64,000 nt of DNA. Source: Fredinandcohnia onubensis (GTDB lineage: Bacteria; Bacillota; Bacilli; Bacillales; Bacillaceae_L). A model generated the notes under the pieces. That model did not search any database, was not told the origin of the DNA, and was given only the letters and a program-made list of their open reading frames with translations. Positions 33,825 through 42,842 of this stretch are shown one piece after another. Positions within the stretch are counted from its first letter, which is position 1, and every line of letters begins with the position of its first letter. The position numbers and the translations under genes are program-made. The DNA lies in assembly GCF_002734285.1 (NCBI RefSeq), contig NZ_NSEA01000003.1:62001-126000 (forward strand), in the 5' to 3' direction.

Positions 33825-34982
33825 ATGATTTATTTAGATAATAGTGCAACAACAAAACCTTTTGATGATGTAATTGAATCTTATATAAAAGTCGCAAAAA
33901 ATTATTTTGGCAATCCCTCTTCCTTACATGGAATAGGGGGACAAGCTGAAAAGCTATTAAGTCAATCCCGGACCCAGATTGCTACCCTTTTACAGGTAAA
34001 TCCACAGGAAATCATTTTTACTTCTGGAGGATCTGAAGGGAATAATTTTGCGATTAAAGGAATTGCCTTACAATACAGTAATCGAGGCAAACATATTATT
34101 ACAACATCAATAGAGCATCCTTCCATAACTGAGGCATGCAAGCAATTGTCGGAACTTGGGTTTGATATCACCTATCTTCCAGTAGACGAAAATGGTGTTG
34201 TTTCGATCGAAGATTTGAGAAATTCAATTCGTGAAGATACGATCTTAGTTTCTATCATACATGTAAATAATGAGGTTGGGACAATCCAGCCGATTCAAGA
34301 AATTGGAAAACTTTTAGAAAAGTACCCGAAGATTATATATCATGTTGATCATGTACAGGGAGTAGGTAAAACTCGTCTAGATTTCAATAAGGCAAAACTT
34401 GATTTATGTACAATTTCAGGACATAAGTTTAATGGACTTAAAGGAACAGGCGTTTTATATGTCCGTCAAGGTGTAAGAATCAAGGCTTTAATCGGAGGCG
34501 GTGACCAAGAAATGCAAAAAAGGGCGGGAACAGAAAATGTTGCTGGATTTGTAGCCCTTGCAAAAGCATTAAGGTTAACCATTGAGAACAGAGAGGGAAA
34601 TATTAAACATCTAACTCGATTAAAAGAAACCATTATTGATCAATTATCAAGAATGAATGGTATTACCATACACACACCTGAAGATAGCAGTGCACCACAT
34701 ATCATCAATTTTTCGATTAATGGTTTAAAGCCTGAAGTATTTGTTCATTTATTAGAAGAGAAGGAGATATATGTTTCGACTACCTCCGCATGCTCATCCA
34801 AAAATAATGAACCAAGTAAAACATTGCTTGCGATGGGAGTGCCTGAAGCTCTTGCTAATAGTTCAATACGAATCAGCCTGTCGCATCAAAACAAACTGGA
34901 AGAGATTCCGATTTTAATAAATGCAATTGAAAATGCAATACAGAAATTACAACATGTAATGGGGGAACAAAATGGAATATGA
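33825..34982 (+). CDS. nifZ: Cysteine desulfurase (NifZ/IscS-like) for thiolation of tRNA
   Basis: A 385-residue class V PLP aminotransferase-fold enzyme that transfers sulfur from cysteine as a persulfide. PLP lysine is Lys201 in SGHKFNGLKGTG; the PLP-binding HPSITE and DHVQG segments are present; the catalytic cysteine is Cys323 in TTSACSSKNNEPS. It overlaps thiI by 11 bases, so the two are translationally coupled. In B. subtilis this NifZ-ThiI pair makes 4-thiouridine in tRNA, and here the same pairing predicts the same role. ATG follows TAGGAGTAATTAG. Confidence 0.92.
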   Translation: MIYLDNSATTKPFDDVIESYIKVAKNYFGNPSSLHGIGGQAEKLLSQSRTQIATLLQVNPQEIIFTSGGSEGNNFAIKGIALQYSNRGKHIITTSIEHPSITEACKQLSELGFDITYLPVDENGVVSIEDLRNSIREDTILVSIIHVNNEVGTIQPIQEIGKLLEKYPKIIYHVDHVQGVGKTRLDFNKAKLDLCTISGHKFNGLKGTGVLYVRQGVRIKALIGGGDQEMQKRAGTENVAGFVALAKALRLTIENREGNIKHLTRLKETIIDQLSRMNGITIHTPEDSSAPHIINFSINGLKPEVFVHLLEEKEIYVSTTSACSSKNNEPSKTLLAMGVPEALANSSIRISLSHQNKLEEIPILINAIENAIQKLQHVMGEQNGI

Positions 34983-36171
34983 TCACATTCTAATACGATT
35001 TGGCGAAATTACAACAAAAGGTCGAAATCGTAATCATTTCATTAATAAACTTACAAATAATATAAAAAGAAAGCTTACTGATTACAAAGGACTTACATTT
35101 GAAAAAACAAGAGATCGAATTTATATAAAGTTAAATGGAGAACCACATGAAGGAATAGTCGAAGTTCTCAAAAATATCATCGGTATTCAGTCCTTTAGTC
35201 TTGCTTTAAAGGTTGAAAGTGAAATCGAAAAAATAAAAGATGGTGTTTTAGCTGCCATTAAACAACTAGATCATCAAGGAAAGACCTTTAAAATATCTGC
35301 ACGACGTTCAGATAAAAGTTTTTCACTTGATTCCAATCAATTGAATTATGAATTAGGGAGTCATATTTTAAAGAATACCCAGGAAATCTTCGTCAATGTG
35401 CACACTCCTGATATCAATATTCGTGTTGAAGTGCGAAAGGAAGCAACTTATATTACCTTTAAAGATGAGAAAGGTGTAGGAGGACTTCCAGTTGGTTCAA
35501 GCGGGAAAGCAATGCTTATGCTTTCGGGTGGTCTTGATAGCCCTGTTGCCGGTTATTTATCAATGAAGAGGGGATTAACAATTGAGGCTGTACATTTTCA
35601 CAGTCCCCCATATACAAGCGATCGTGCACGCCAAAAAGTGATTGACCTTGCACAGCAACTTACTGAATTTTCGGGTACGGTTAAACTGCATATCGTCCCT
35701 TTTACTGACATTCAGATCACGATTCAACGACAAATCCCTGAAAACTATACGCTAATTTCAACTAGACGGATGATGCTTCGGATCACGGATGAAATAAGAA
35801 GAAGACGTAATGCACTTGCGATTGTGACGGGTGAGAGCCTTGGACAAGTGGCAAGTCAGACACTGGAGAGTATGCATGTCATTAATAACGTCACCAGTAC
35901 ACCAATTATTCGTCCACTGGTTACTGTTGATAAATTTGATATTATTGATATGGCTAAGAAAATCAATACACATGATATTTCAATTCGTCCATTTGAAGAT
36001 TGTTGTACAATTTTTACACCTTCTGCTCCCAAAACAAGACCAAAGCTAGAAAATGTAACCCATTATGAAAGCTACACTGATTTTGAGAGCTTAATTGAAA
36101 AAGCCGTTAATGAAACTGAAATTATTACATTGGATGGATCTAAGAAAGAAGAAATCGAAGACCTTTTTTAA
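34972..36171 (+). CDS. thiI: tRNA 4-thiouridine synthase ThiI
   Basis: A 399-residue enzyme that adenylates and thiolates U8 of tRNA, a near-UV sensor modification. It has an N-terminal ferredoxin-like and THUMP RNA-binding region (about residues 1-165, with NIRVEVRKEATYITF) and a PP-loop pyrophosphatase domain starting SGGLDSPVAGYL near residue 185. The rhodanese domain of the E. coli protein is absent, as usual for Bacillus, where the dedicated desulfurase NifZ upstream supplies sulfur. ATG 34972 is preceded by GGGGGA within nifZ. Confidence 0.94.
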   Translation: MEYDHILIRFGEITTKGRNRNHFINKLTNNIKRKLTDYKGLTFEKTRDRIYIKLNGEPHEGIVEVLKNIIGIQSFSLALKVESEIEKIKDGVLAAIKQLDHQGKTFKISARRSDKSFSLDSNQLNYELGSHILKNTQEIFVNVHTPDINIRVEVRKEATYITFKDEKGVGGLPVGSSGKAMLMLSGGLDSPVAGYLSMKRGLTIEAVHFHSPPYTSDRARQKVIDLAQQLTEFSGTVKLHIVPFTDIQITIQRQIPENYTLISTRRMMLRITDEIRRRRNALAIVTGESLGQVASQTLESMHVINNVTSTPIIRPLVTVDKFDIIDMAKKINTHDISIRPFEDCCTIFTPSAPKTRPKLENVTHYESYTDFESLIEKAVNETEIITLDGSKKEEIEDLF

Positions 36172-36206
36172 AAGAAAATCATTCTAAGATTTACCAATAG
36201 ATTAAA

Positions 36207-36237
36207 TGTATTGTGCCATGTGATTTTACACATTATA
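36207..36237 (+). promoter_or_regulatory. Candidate sigma-G promoter of sspA
   Basis: TGTATT (36207-36212), 18-nt spacer, CATTATA (36231-36237), matching the forespore sigma-G pattern (-10 CATNNTA). Confidence 0.55.
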
Positions 36238-36260
36238 TACTCACAAGGAGGTGAAGTCAC

Positions 36261-36467
36261 ATGGCAAACAACAACAACAGCAACCAACTATTAGTAGCTG
36301 GTGCACAACAAGCAATTGATCAAATGAAATTTGAAATCGCTTCTGAATTTGGTGTAAACCTTGGTGCTGATACAACTTCTCGTGCTAACGGATCTGTTGG
36401 TGGAGAAATCACTAAGCGTTTAGTATCTTTCGCTCAACAACAAATGAGCGGCGGAGGTAACTTCTAA
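36261..36467 (+). CDS. sspA: Alpha/beta-type small acid-soluble spore protein
   Basis: A 68-residue SASP that coats DNA in the dormant spore, switching it to an A-like form and protecting it from UV and heat. Conserved features: [23 protein letters not shown], with the germination protease (GPR) site around KFEIA, and [18 protein letters not shown] near the C-terminus. ATG follows AAGGAGGTG. A sigma-G-like promoter and a strong terminator make it a monocistronic forespore gene. Direct evidence that the organism sporulates. Confidence 0.95.
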   Translation: MANNNNSNQLLVAGAQQAIDQMKFEIASEFGVNLGADTTSRANGSVGGEITKRLVSFAQQQMSGGGNF

Positions 36468-36489
36468 AAACAAAAAAATAGATGGCTAC

Positions 36490-36518
36490 AAGGACGGGTT
36501 CACTCCCGTCCTTTTTTT
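36490..36518 (+). terminator. sspA terminator
   Basis: Nine-base-pair stem AAGGACGGG (36490-36498) with CCCGTCCTT (36505-36513) and a T-run. Confidence 0.9.
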
Positions 36519-36637
36519 GTATTTTGAAAAAATTAAAATCTGATATTATAACCAGGTCACAATTTTTTCACAAAACCCCTCCAAATTGTTGAAAAATTTT
36601 TATATAATTAGAAGATAAAGATTGAGGAGGAATGATT

Positions 36638-38221
36638 GTGAAAAGAGAAGATTTACTTGCACCTTTACGGTATAACCTTGTTCAGGAAATTGAAAAATAT
36701 GCAAAAGATCCTAAAAAAATTGCATTGAAATGGGAAGATGAGCAGGGAAGCAAACAGGAAATTACATACGTTGACCTCTTCAAGAATGTAAATAAAATTG
36801 GTAATACATTTATCAACAAAGGTCTAAACAAAGGGGATAAGGTTTTAGTTATTATTCCGAGATTAGTGGAAGCATATATGGTTTATTTAGGGGCGTTAAA
36901 GGCTGGATTAGTTGTCATCCCAAGCTCAGAAATGCTTCGTACAAAAGATCTTCAGTACCGAATCACACATGGCGATGTAAAAGCCATTATTAGCTATCAC
37001 CCATATTGTGATCAATTTTCATCCATCGAAAATATTGAGCAAATCGAGAAGTTTGCAGTTGGGGAAAACGTGGAAGACTGGGTTTCTTTAGAAGAGGAAA
37101 TGCAAAGTCAATCTGAAGAACTTGCAGTAGCAGAAACAAGCAAGGATGATATAGCTTTCCTTTCCTATACTTCCGGAACAACCGGTAATCCGAAGGGCGT
37201 TGTCCATACACATGGCTGGGCATATGCACATTTAAAAACAGCAGCTCCATATTGGTTAAGCATAAATGAATCGGATACGGTATGGGCAACAGCGGGACCT
37301 GGCTGGCAAAAATGGATTTGGAGCCCATTTCTTTCAGTTTTAGGTAGTGGGGCAACTGGATTCGTATATCACGGGAAATTTGATCCTAATAAATATTTGG
37401 AATTGTTAAGCTCGTATAAAATTAATGTACTATGTTGTACACCAACCGAATATCGTCTTATGGCAAAGGTTGAGAATCTGTCTGATTACTCACTCCCAGA
37501 TTTGCATAGCGCTGTATCGGCAGGTGAGCCTTTAAATCGTGAAGTTATTGACACCTTTAGAAGAGAATTTAATATCGAGGTACGCGATGGATACGGGCAA
37601 ACTGAAAATACCCTTTTAGTTGGAGTACTAAAAGGCATGAAAATAAAACCTGGATCAATGGGTCAGCCTACACCAGGTAATAATGTTGAAATTGTCGATG
37701 AGTTTGGGAAGCCTTGTGGTGTTGGTGAAGTGGGAGATATTGGCGTTCATGTGAACACTCCTGCCCTTTTTAAAGAATATTACAAGGACCCTGAAAGAAC
37801 ATCGATGCAATTTAGAGGCGATTATTATATTACAGGTGACAGAGCGAAAAAGGACGAAGATGGCTATTTCTGGTTTGAGGGACGTGCCGATGATATTATC
37901 ATTAGCTCAGGCTACACAATTGGGCCATTTGAGGTAGAAGATGCACTTGTAAAACATCCATCTGTAAAAGAGTGTGCAGTTGTAGCAAGTCCAGATGAAA
38001 TTCGAGGTAATATTGTAAAAGCTTTTGTTGTATTACGTGAAGGCATTACTTCCAATGAGGAGTTAGTAAAAAAGCTACAAGAACATGTAAAGCAATTGAC
38101 AGCACCGTATAAATATCCTAGAAAGATTGAATTTGTAAATGACTTACCAAAAACAACTTCAGGGAAAATTAGAAGAATTGAGCTTAGACAGGCTGAATTA
38201 GTAAAAGGTAAAGTACAATAA
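36638..38221 (+). CDS. mbcS: MbcS/YtcI-like acyl-CoA synthetase
   Basis: A 527-residue adenylate-forming acyl-CoA ligase. P-loop YTSGTTGNPKG is near residue 177, WATAGPGWQKWIW marks the AcsM-like medium/branched-chain group, GYGQTEN is the A5 motif, and the catalytic lysine lies in PKTTSGKIRR near the C-terminus. B. subtilis YtcI (MbcS) activates methylbutyrate and isobutyrate to precursors of branched membrane fatty acids; the same position and sequence type suggest the same here. GTG 36638 is chosen because GAGGAGG (36624-36630) ends seven bases ahead; ATG 36632 is only one base from it. The lysine context suggests possible acetylation control. Confidence 0.85.
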   Translation: MKREDLLAPLRYNLVQEIEKYAKDPKKIALKWEDEQGSKQEITYVDLFKNVNKIGNTFINKGLNKGDKVLVIIPRLVEAYMVYLGALKAGLVVIPSSEMLRTKDLQYRITHGDVKAIISYHPYCDQFSSIENIEQIEKFAVGENVEDWVSLEEEMQSQSEELAVAETSKDDIAFLSYTSGTTGNPKGVVHTHGWAYAHLKTAAPYWLSINESDTVWATAGPGWQKWIWSPFLSVLGSGATGFVYHGKFDPNKYLELLSSYKINVLCCTPTEYRLMAKVENLSDYSLPDLHSAVSAGEPLNREVIDTFRREFNIEVRDGYGQTENTLLVGVLKGMKIKPGSMGQPTPGNNVEIVDEFGKPCGVGEVGDIGVHVNTPALFKEYYKDPERTSMQFRGDYYITGDRAKKDEDGYFWFEGRADDIIISSGYTIGPFEVEDALVKHPSVKECAVVASPDEIRGNIVKAFVVLREGITSNEELVKKLQEHVKQLTAPYKYPRKIEFVNDLPKTTSGKIRRIELRQAELVKGKVQ

Positions 38222-38239
38222 TGTATTGAATTTAATGAG

Positions 38240-38274
38240 AAAGCCAATCCTGTGAGTGTGGATTGGCTTTTTAT
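38240..38274. terminator. Bidirectional terminator between mbcS and the ABC permease gene
   Basis: Eleven-base-pair perfect stem (38240-38250 with 38260-38270), then T residues; A-rich on the left. Confidence 0.88.
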
Positions 38275-38278
38275 CAAT

Positions 38279-39313
38279 CTAGGCTCGAATTTCTTGTTGC
38301 ATAAATAAAATGTATGCAATAGCAAAGCAAATCAAAGATGCGGCAATTAAACCAGTTACTTGTGGCCAAATGAGCAATAGGCTCTGCCCAAGAGGTAATG
38401 GACTTGCAACAGCACCAATTGTTTGCTCCATTGTTAATGGACCGAGGCTTCTTACCGTTGGGGAAAGAAGCGTTGTTGTTGATTCGTTAAATAAATAGTT
38501 AGGCGATAAACGCATGATATTGAGGACTACTCCTTGCTTACCAATGATATCCTCAGTACTTGTTAGGGTATTAGGATTTAAGATAGATTTTGACAGCAAT
38601 TCCACAATCATTGTATAAAACACACTGAAAAATAACCAAACTGCGATACTTGATAAGGCAGATGTTGCAGCTTGCCTAAAACAAATTGAAAACAAAATTC
38701 CTAGGTTTAACCAAAAAGCGATATATGAAATACATAACAGTAAGAAAAAGAAAATTCTACTGAATTCTTCAAATGTAGGAGGAATGCCTAAAATTAATAT
38801 CCCAAATCCCATTACAAGAAACCCTAATGAAAAAAATAACAAACAATTTATTAATAAGGCAGCAGTAAATTTTCCGTTAATTACAAAATCCCTAGGAATT
38901 GGTTGAGCCATTAACCGGCTTAAAGTGCCTTTATTTCGTTCAGAGACAATCGCATCAAAGCCCAGTGCAATCCCGAGAAGCGGACCGAGAAAACCTACAA
39001 ACGTGATAAAAGATGGTAGTGTGCCATCAGATACAGTAAATAGTTTCAAAAATAAATAGGAATCCCTTGCAATTGCTTGTGCATCTTCAGAAGCCTCAAG
39101 CGAATCTTGAATGGTTAATACGGCAGTATAAAGGGAACCAATACAAGTAAGTAAAATAATCCCCAATAAAATAGTGATTCGCCAACTTGTAATGTAGTCT
39201 GAAAATTCCTTGCGCACAATTGCAGAGAACACTCCTAGATTCGAGTATTGTCTCGTTATTTCTAAATCTCTCCTGCTGCCATAGAATTTTTCCTTTATAC
39301 TAGCGAGATTCAT
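38279..39313 (-). CDS. ABC-2 type transporter permease
   Basis: A 344-residue integral membrane protein with about six hydrophobic helices (among them ITILLGIILLTCIGSLYTAVL, FITFVGFLGPLLGIALGF, LLINCLLFFSLGFLVMGFGILIL and a C-terminal pair) and the RNKGTLSRLMAQPIPR cytoplasmic loop characteristic of ABC-2 exporters that couples to the ATPase. ATG 39313 overlaps the 3' end of the ATPase gene by 14 bases and is preceded by AAGGACGTGAAG; a longer start at 39352 would overlap it more. Third gene of the NEW3-ATPase-permease operon; the cargo is unknown. Confidence 0.85.
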   Translation of the reverse strand: MNLASIKEKFYGSRRDLEITRQYSNLGVFSAIVRKEFSDYITSWRITILLGIILLTCIGSLYTAVLTIQDSLEASEDAQAIARDSYLFLKLFTVSDGTLPSFITFVGFLGPLLGIALGFDAIVSERNKGTLSRLMAQPIPRDFVINGKFTAALLINCLLFFSLGFLVMGFGILILGIPPTFEEFSRIFFFLLLCISYIAFWLNLGILFSICFRQAATSALSSIAVWLFFSVFYTMIVELLSKSILNPNTLTSTEDIIGKQGVVLNIMRLSPNYLFNESTTTLLSPTVRSLGPLTMEQTIGAVASPLPLGQSLLLIWPQVTGLIAASLICFAIAYILFMQQEIRA

Positions 39314-40259
39314 TAACTTCACGTCCTTCGAAATAGCGATGGTAGATTTCATCTAGCCCAAAATCTTTTTTGCTTATATGGTGCAATGAGGCCCCTGAAT
39401 GAATGATAGTGGCGCTAATCCGTGCAGAAATATCCTTGTAGCAATAAATATCAATTACACTTTCATTCAATACCTCGATTTTATTTACATGTTCAAGCTC
39501 TCTTATATCATCCAACAGACGGTCATTGATTCCACTTACAATAACTCTAATCACAAAAGTATCCTTTAATAATAGTTTCCCCATGAGTTCCTCGATGTTT
39601 CCATGAGCCAGTAGCTCCCCATTAACAAATATTCCTACACGGTCACAGATTTGCTGAACTTGGTGTAAATGATGAGAAGAAAGTAAAATGGTCTTATGAT
39701 CCTTTTCTTTTAATTCTTTTATCAGTTGTAGAAATTCTCGTACTCCTTCCGGGTCAATACCCAATGTCGGTTCATCAAGGATAATGACTTCAGGGTCTTT
39801 CATAAGCACGTCCGCGAGTCCAAGTCTTTGTCGCATTCCTCTTGAATATTTTCCGGTCTTCTTATGTGCAACATCAGTTAAGTTAACTTTTTGTAACAAA
39901 TGTTCTGCTCTCTCCATTGCTTGTTTTCGATTTATATTGTTAAGGCTTGCTGTATAAAGTAGATTTTCTAAACCTGTCATATGCTGATAAAAGCCCACAT
40001 CATCTGGTAAGTAACCTACCTTCTGTTTTACTTGAATTGGATTGCGGGTTGAGTTTATTCCACACACTTGCACTAATCCCGAATTAGGTGTACTTAAACC
40101 AAGCATCATTAAAATAGTAGTCGTCTTCCCAGCTCCATTTGGTCCTAGTAATCCAAAGATTTCACCCTTTGAAATGGAAAGAGATAAGTTGCGAACGGCA
40201 AAAAAAGCCTCATATCGTTTTGTAAGCTGTTCTAGCTTAATGATCGGATTAGTATCCAT
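39300..40259 (-). CDS. ABC transporter ATP-binding protein
   Basis: A 319-residue ABC ATPase. Walker A GPNGAGKTTT is near residue 44, the signature YSRGMRQRLGLADVL near 140, Walker B VIILDEPTLGIDP near 160, and the switch His in LLSSHHLHQVQ. A roughly 100-residue C-terminal domain follows, common in exporter ATPases. ATG 40259 is preceded by GGGAGGAG at eight bases and lies five bases after the NEW3 gene stop, so the genes are co-transcribed. Pairs with the ABC-2 permease downstream to form a two-subunit exporter, perhaps of a peptide, lipid or drug. Confidence 0.92.
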   Translation of the reverse strand: MDTNPIIKLEQLTKRYEAFFAVRNLSLSISKGEIFGLLGPNGAGKTTTILMMLGLSTPNSGLVQVCGINSTRNPIQVKQKVGYLPDDVGFYQHMTGLENLLYTASLNNINRKQAMERAEHLLQKVNLTDVAHKKTGKYSRGMRQRLGLADVLMKDPEVIILDEPTLGIDPEGVREFLQLIKELKEKDHKTILLSSHHLHQVQQICDRVGIFVNGELLAHGNIEELMGKLLLKDTFVIRVIVSGINDRLLDDIRELEHVNKIEVLNESVIDIYCYKDISARISATIIHSGASLHHISKKDFGLDEIYHRYFEGREVNESR

Positions 40260-40264
40260 CAATA

Positions 40265-41419
40265 TTATCTCCTCCCATATTTTCGAAAGATATAATACAA
40301 TCCACCGAGTACTCCAAGTATAATCAGGATTGCAACTGCACCCCATAAGGTAGATGTTTCAACGGATACACGGAAAGTTGCATCAGAGGATGCTTCTGCT
40401 GCTGATGCGCTAAATGTTGTGACATAATCCCCTGCAATTGCTTCATCAGGTGCAGTAATGGTAGCTTTTACGGTTTTTGATTCACCAGGCTTTAGTTCAG
40501 ATATTGAACTAGTATCAAATTCGGTTTCCCATTTTGGAGGCGTGTTGGATGTAATATTTACATCAAGTAATGGAGCTGTACCCGTATTTTTTATGACAAG
40601 ATCAACAACTCGATTATCTCCTGCGGTTATATCCGTACTTAAATTTCCTGTTGGAGTACTGATTTCAATTCCATACGAACCAGTTATAACAGCGTCTAAA
40701 GTTATTTCTGCTGATGTGCTACCTGTTGATGCACTTATTGGAATTTTAAATGACCCTGCTTCAACTTTTTCAGGGGGTGTAACTTCAACTGTTATATCTT
40801 TTGATTCATTTGGTTCAATGGTAATGGAAGAAATGGAATCAGAACCTGATTTGAAACGAACTCCCCAGCCTTTATCGGCCGCCGAACTTAGTGCATAATT
40901 TTGTTGTTCGGCTGTCCGATTTCGTAGTTTTACAGTATAAGTGAAATTGGAATCAGCATGCCCTTGTAAATTTTTTTGGTCAGAAGTTAGCTCGGATTCA
41001 AAGGAGCCTTGCTCGGACAGAGTAATAAGCAATGGGAGCTTACTGTTACTACCGTTATCTGAAGCCACGAGGTTGAAGCGATAATCGGCTTTTTTAGCAT
41101 TTAAGGGGATACTAATATCAACATTTAGAGCCTCCTCACTATTTCCTTTAACAGAAAGTTCACGTATATCCCTTCCACCAGAAGTGATTGAATAATCCCA
41201 ACCCTTTGGAATGTTTTCAAAATCAAAAGACATGTTTTGAATGCTTGATCCAGTATTTGTTACATTTACTGAGTAAGTAATCGTTTCCCCCGGAGTTGCT
41301 GATAGCCCGGTATAGGGCGTGAATAATGTAACATTTTCAACAGCGTGAACTTTTCCTACATTCATAAGTGCCATAAAAAGTACAATAAAGGAAAAAATAC
41401 AAATCATTTTTTTGTTCAT
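40265..41419 (-). CDS. Secreted, membrane-anchored NEW3-domain protein
   Basis: A 384-residue exported protein. Residues 1-26 are a Sec signal peptide ending KVHA; three immunoglobulin-like beta-sandwich repeats of NEW3/COG1470 type follow, each with the pattern PGETITYSVNVTNTG, NFTYTVKLRNRT and DNRVVDLVIKNTGTAPL; a C-terminal helix (about 355-377, WGAVAILIILGVLGGLYYIF) and positive tail anchor it outside the cell. Such proteins often accompany ABC-2 exporters in Firmicutes. ATG 41419 follows AGGAGGT. First gene of the operon, divergent from an ECF sigma gene that may control it. Function unknown. Confidence 0.82.
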   Translation of the reverse strand: MNKKMICIFSFIVLFMALMNVGKVHAVENVTLFTPYTGLSATPGETITYSVNVTNTGSSIQNMSFDFENIPKGWDYSITSGGRDIRELSVKGNSEEALNVDISIPLNAKKADYRFNLVASDNGSNSKLPLLITLSEQGSFESELTSDQKNLQGHADSNFTYTVKLRNRTAEQQNYALSSAADKGWGVRFKSGSDSISSITIEPNESKDITVEVTPPEKVEAGSFKIPISASTGSTSAEITLDAVITGSYGIEISTPTGNLSTDITAGDNRVVDLVIKNTGTAPLLDVNITSNTPPKWETEFDTSSISELKPGESKTVKATITAPDEAIAGDYVTTFSASAAEASSDATFRVSVETSTLWGAVAILIILGVLGGLYYIFRKYGRR

Positions 41420-41425
41420 CTTATG

Positions 41426-41447
41426 AACCTCCTAAATTTTTTTCGTA
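41426..41447 (+). promoter_or_regulatory. Candidate ECF-type promoter for the sigma/anti-sigma pair
   Basis: AAC (41426-41428), 15 nt, then CGTA (41444-41447), the general layout of ECF promoters such as those of sigma-W. Within the divergent gap a 12-bp inverted repeat AAATTTTTTTCG also occurs (41434-41445 and 41486-41497). Tentative. Confidence 0.3.
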
Positions 41448-41536
41448 CTTGATACGAGAAAAATGGTCAAATGGATTTATATTTTCGAAAAAAATTTGTA
41501 AAATTTAATTAAAAGATTAAATCTGAGGCGATTACT

Positions 41537-42118
41537 ATGGACCAAAATCAGGAAAGTATTCAATTATTGAAAAGAGTTCAAAATGGTTCTCGAATAGCTT
41601 TCGACCTTTTTTATGAAAAGCATTATTCGTTTGTATTAAACATTGCATTACACATTATCGGAGACCATAGCGAAGCAGAGGATGTAAGTCATGATGTTTT
41701 CCTAGAGGTATTTCAAAAGCCAAAACAATATAACCCTTCAAAAGGGAGTGTAAAAGCATGGCTTGCGGTAAAAACCAAAAGTCGTTCATTGGATCGATTG
41801 CGTAAAAAAAGGCCTGTTCTAATGAACCGACTAGAAAGCATTTTAACTAAGAATGAAAAGGGAGCGGATCTTCATTTTCTATCAGAATTACAGAATAATA
41901 TTATTATAGATGCTCTAGATCATCTGCCAAATGAACAGCGAGAAGCACTTATCCGTTCTTATTTTCAGGGAGAAACACATAAAGAGATTGCAAACTCGAT
42001 GGAAAAACCATTAGGATCAGTTAAATCTTTAATCCGTTATGGGATTCAAAATCTTCGAAAGCAAAAACTCTTACTACATTGGATGGAATCTAGTGGTGGT
42101 GATAAACATAATGGATAA
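41537..42118 (+). CDS. ECF-family RNA polymerase sigma factor
   Basis: A 193-residue group 4 sigma factor. Region 2 covers about residues 10-90 (FDLFYEKHYSFVLNIALHIIGDHSEAEDVSHDVFLEVFQ, -10 recognition), with a basic linker, and region 4 about 130-185 (DALDHLPNEQREALIRSYFQGETHKEIANSMEKPLGSVKSLIRYGIQNLR, -35 recognition). Its end overlaps the anti-sigma gene by eight bases, the usual arrangement for a sigma held at the membrane by its partner. ATG follows GAGGCGATTACT. The pair is divergent from the NEW3/ABC operon, a plausible regulon member. I cannot match it to a named B. subtilis sigma factor. Confidence 0.85.
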   Translation: MDQNQESIQLLKRVQNGSRIAFDLFYEKHYSFVLNIALHIIGDHSEAEDVSHDVFLEVFQKPKQYNPSKGSVKAWLAVKTKSRSLDRLRKKRPVLMNRLESILTKNEKGADLHFLSELQNNIIIDALDHLPNEQREALIRSYFQGETHKEIANSMEKPLGSVKSLIRYGIQNLRKQKLLLHWMESSGGDKHNG

Positions 42119-42812
42119 ACATGTACCAGAACAAAAATTAATTGATTTTACATTAGGTCAATTAAATGAAGTTGAACATAACTGGATTAAAACACATGTG
42201 GATAAATGTACTCTTTGTTATGAAAAAATGAATAATTGGGAAGTTATTTTAAATAAAGATTCGATACACGTTAAATCTAGTTTAGATAACAAGGAAGAGC
42301 TCTGGAATAAGATTCGTAAAAATAATAAAGCGCAGAAAATACCACCAAAACTCTTGCTTAAACTTGGTAGTGTAGCAGTAATTTTATCATTGGTATTAGT
42401 TACGACAAATTTATATATTAGTCAAAATAACAAGGTTTCAATGGTGGATTATCAAGAACGCGAGGCGAAAAGACTTATAAGTAAGCCGGATACGAAACAG
42501 TTGAATATTATACCTCTCTCCCGTAGTGGAAACATAAACGGGGATATATGGATAAATAGCTTAACAAAAGAAATGCTCATTGAAATAAACGGTCTTGCAA
42601 ATCTGGATAATCATGATTATCAGTTATGGATTATTTATGAAAATGATAATATGCAGGGAGCAATAATTCCAAATGAAAATGGTTCATCGAAAGTATACTT
42701 ACGTGGAATGGATATCCACAAATTTAAAATGATAAAAGCCAGTGTTGAGCCCAAGGGAGGAAGTTTATATCCGACAGGACCAGAAACATTCTTTGTAGAA
42801 TTAAAGGATTAA
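42111..42812 (+). CDS. Zinc-binding membrane anti-sigma factor, RskA-like
   Basis: A 233-residue cognate inhibitor of the upstream sigma factor. The N-terminal cytoplasmic part has the ZAS motif His29-x3-Cys33-x2-Cys36 (HVDKCTLC); a transmembrane helix follows at about residues 84-103; the external domain (about 150-233) is RskA/anti-sigma-K like, with IWINSLTKEMLIEINGLANL, DYQLWIIY and SLYPTGPETFFVEL. Signal likely arises outside the cell and is relayed by release or proteolysis. ATG 42111 within ATGGATAA gives an eight-base overlap with the sigma gene; a longer start at 42039 is unlikely. Confidence 0.85.
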   Translation: MDKHVPEQKLIDFTLGQLNEVEHNWIKTHVDKCTLCYEKMNNWEVILNKDSIHVKSSLDNKEELWNKIRKNNKAQKIPPKLLLKLGSVAVILSLVLVTTNLYISQNNKVSMVDYQEREAKRLISKPDTKQLNIIPLSRSGNINGDIWINSLTKEMLIEINGLANLDNHDYQLWIIYENDNMQGAIIPNENGSSKVYLRGMDIHKFKMIKASVEPKGGSLYPTGPETFFVELKD

Positions 42813-42842
42813 ATTTAAAAATAGATGGGTGAGATGAGTTAA

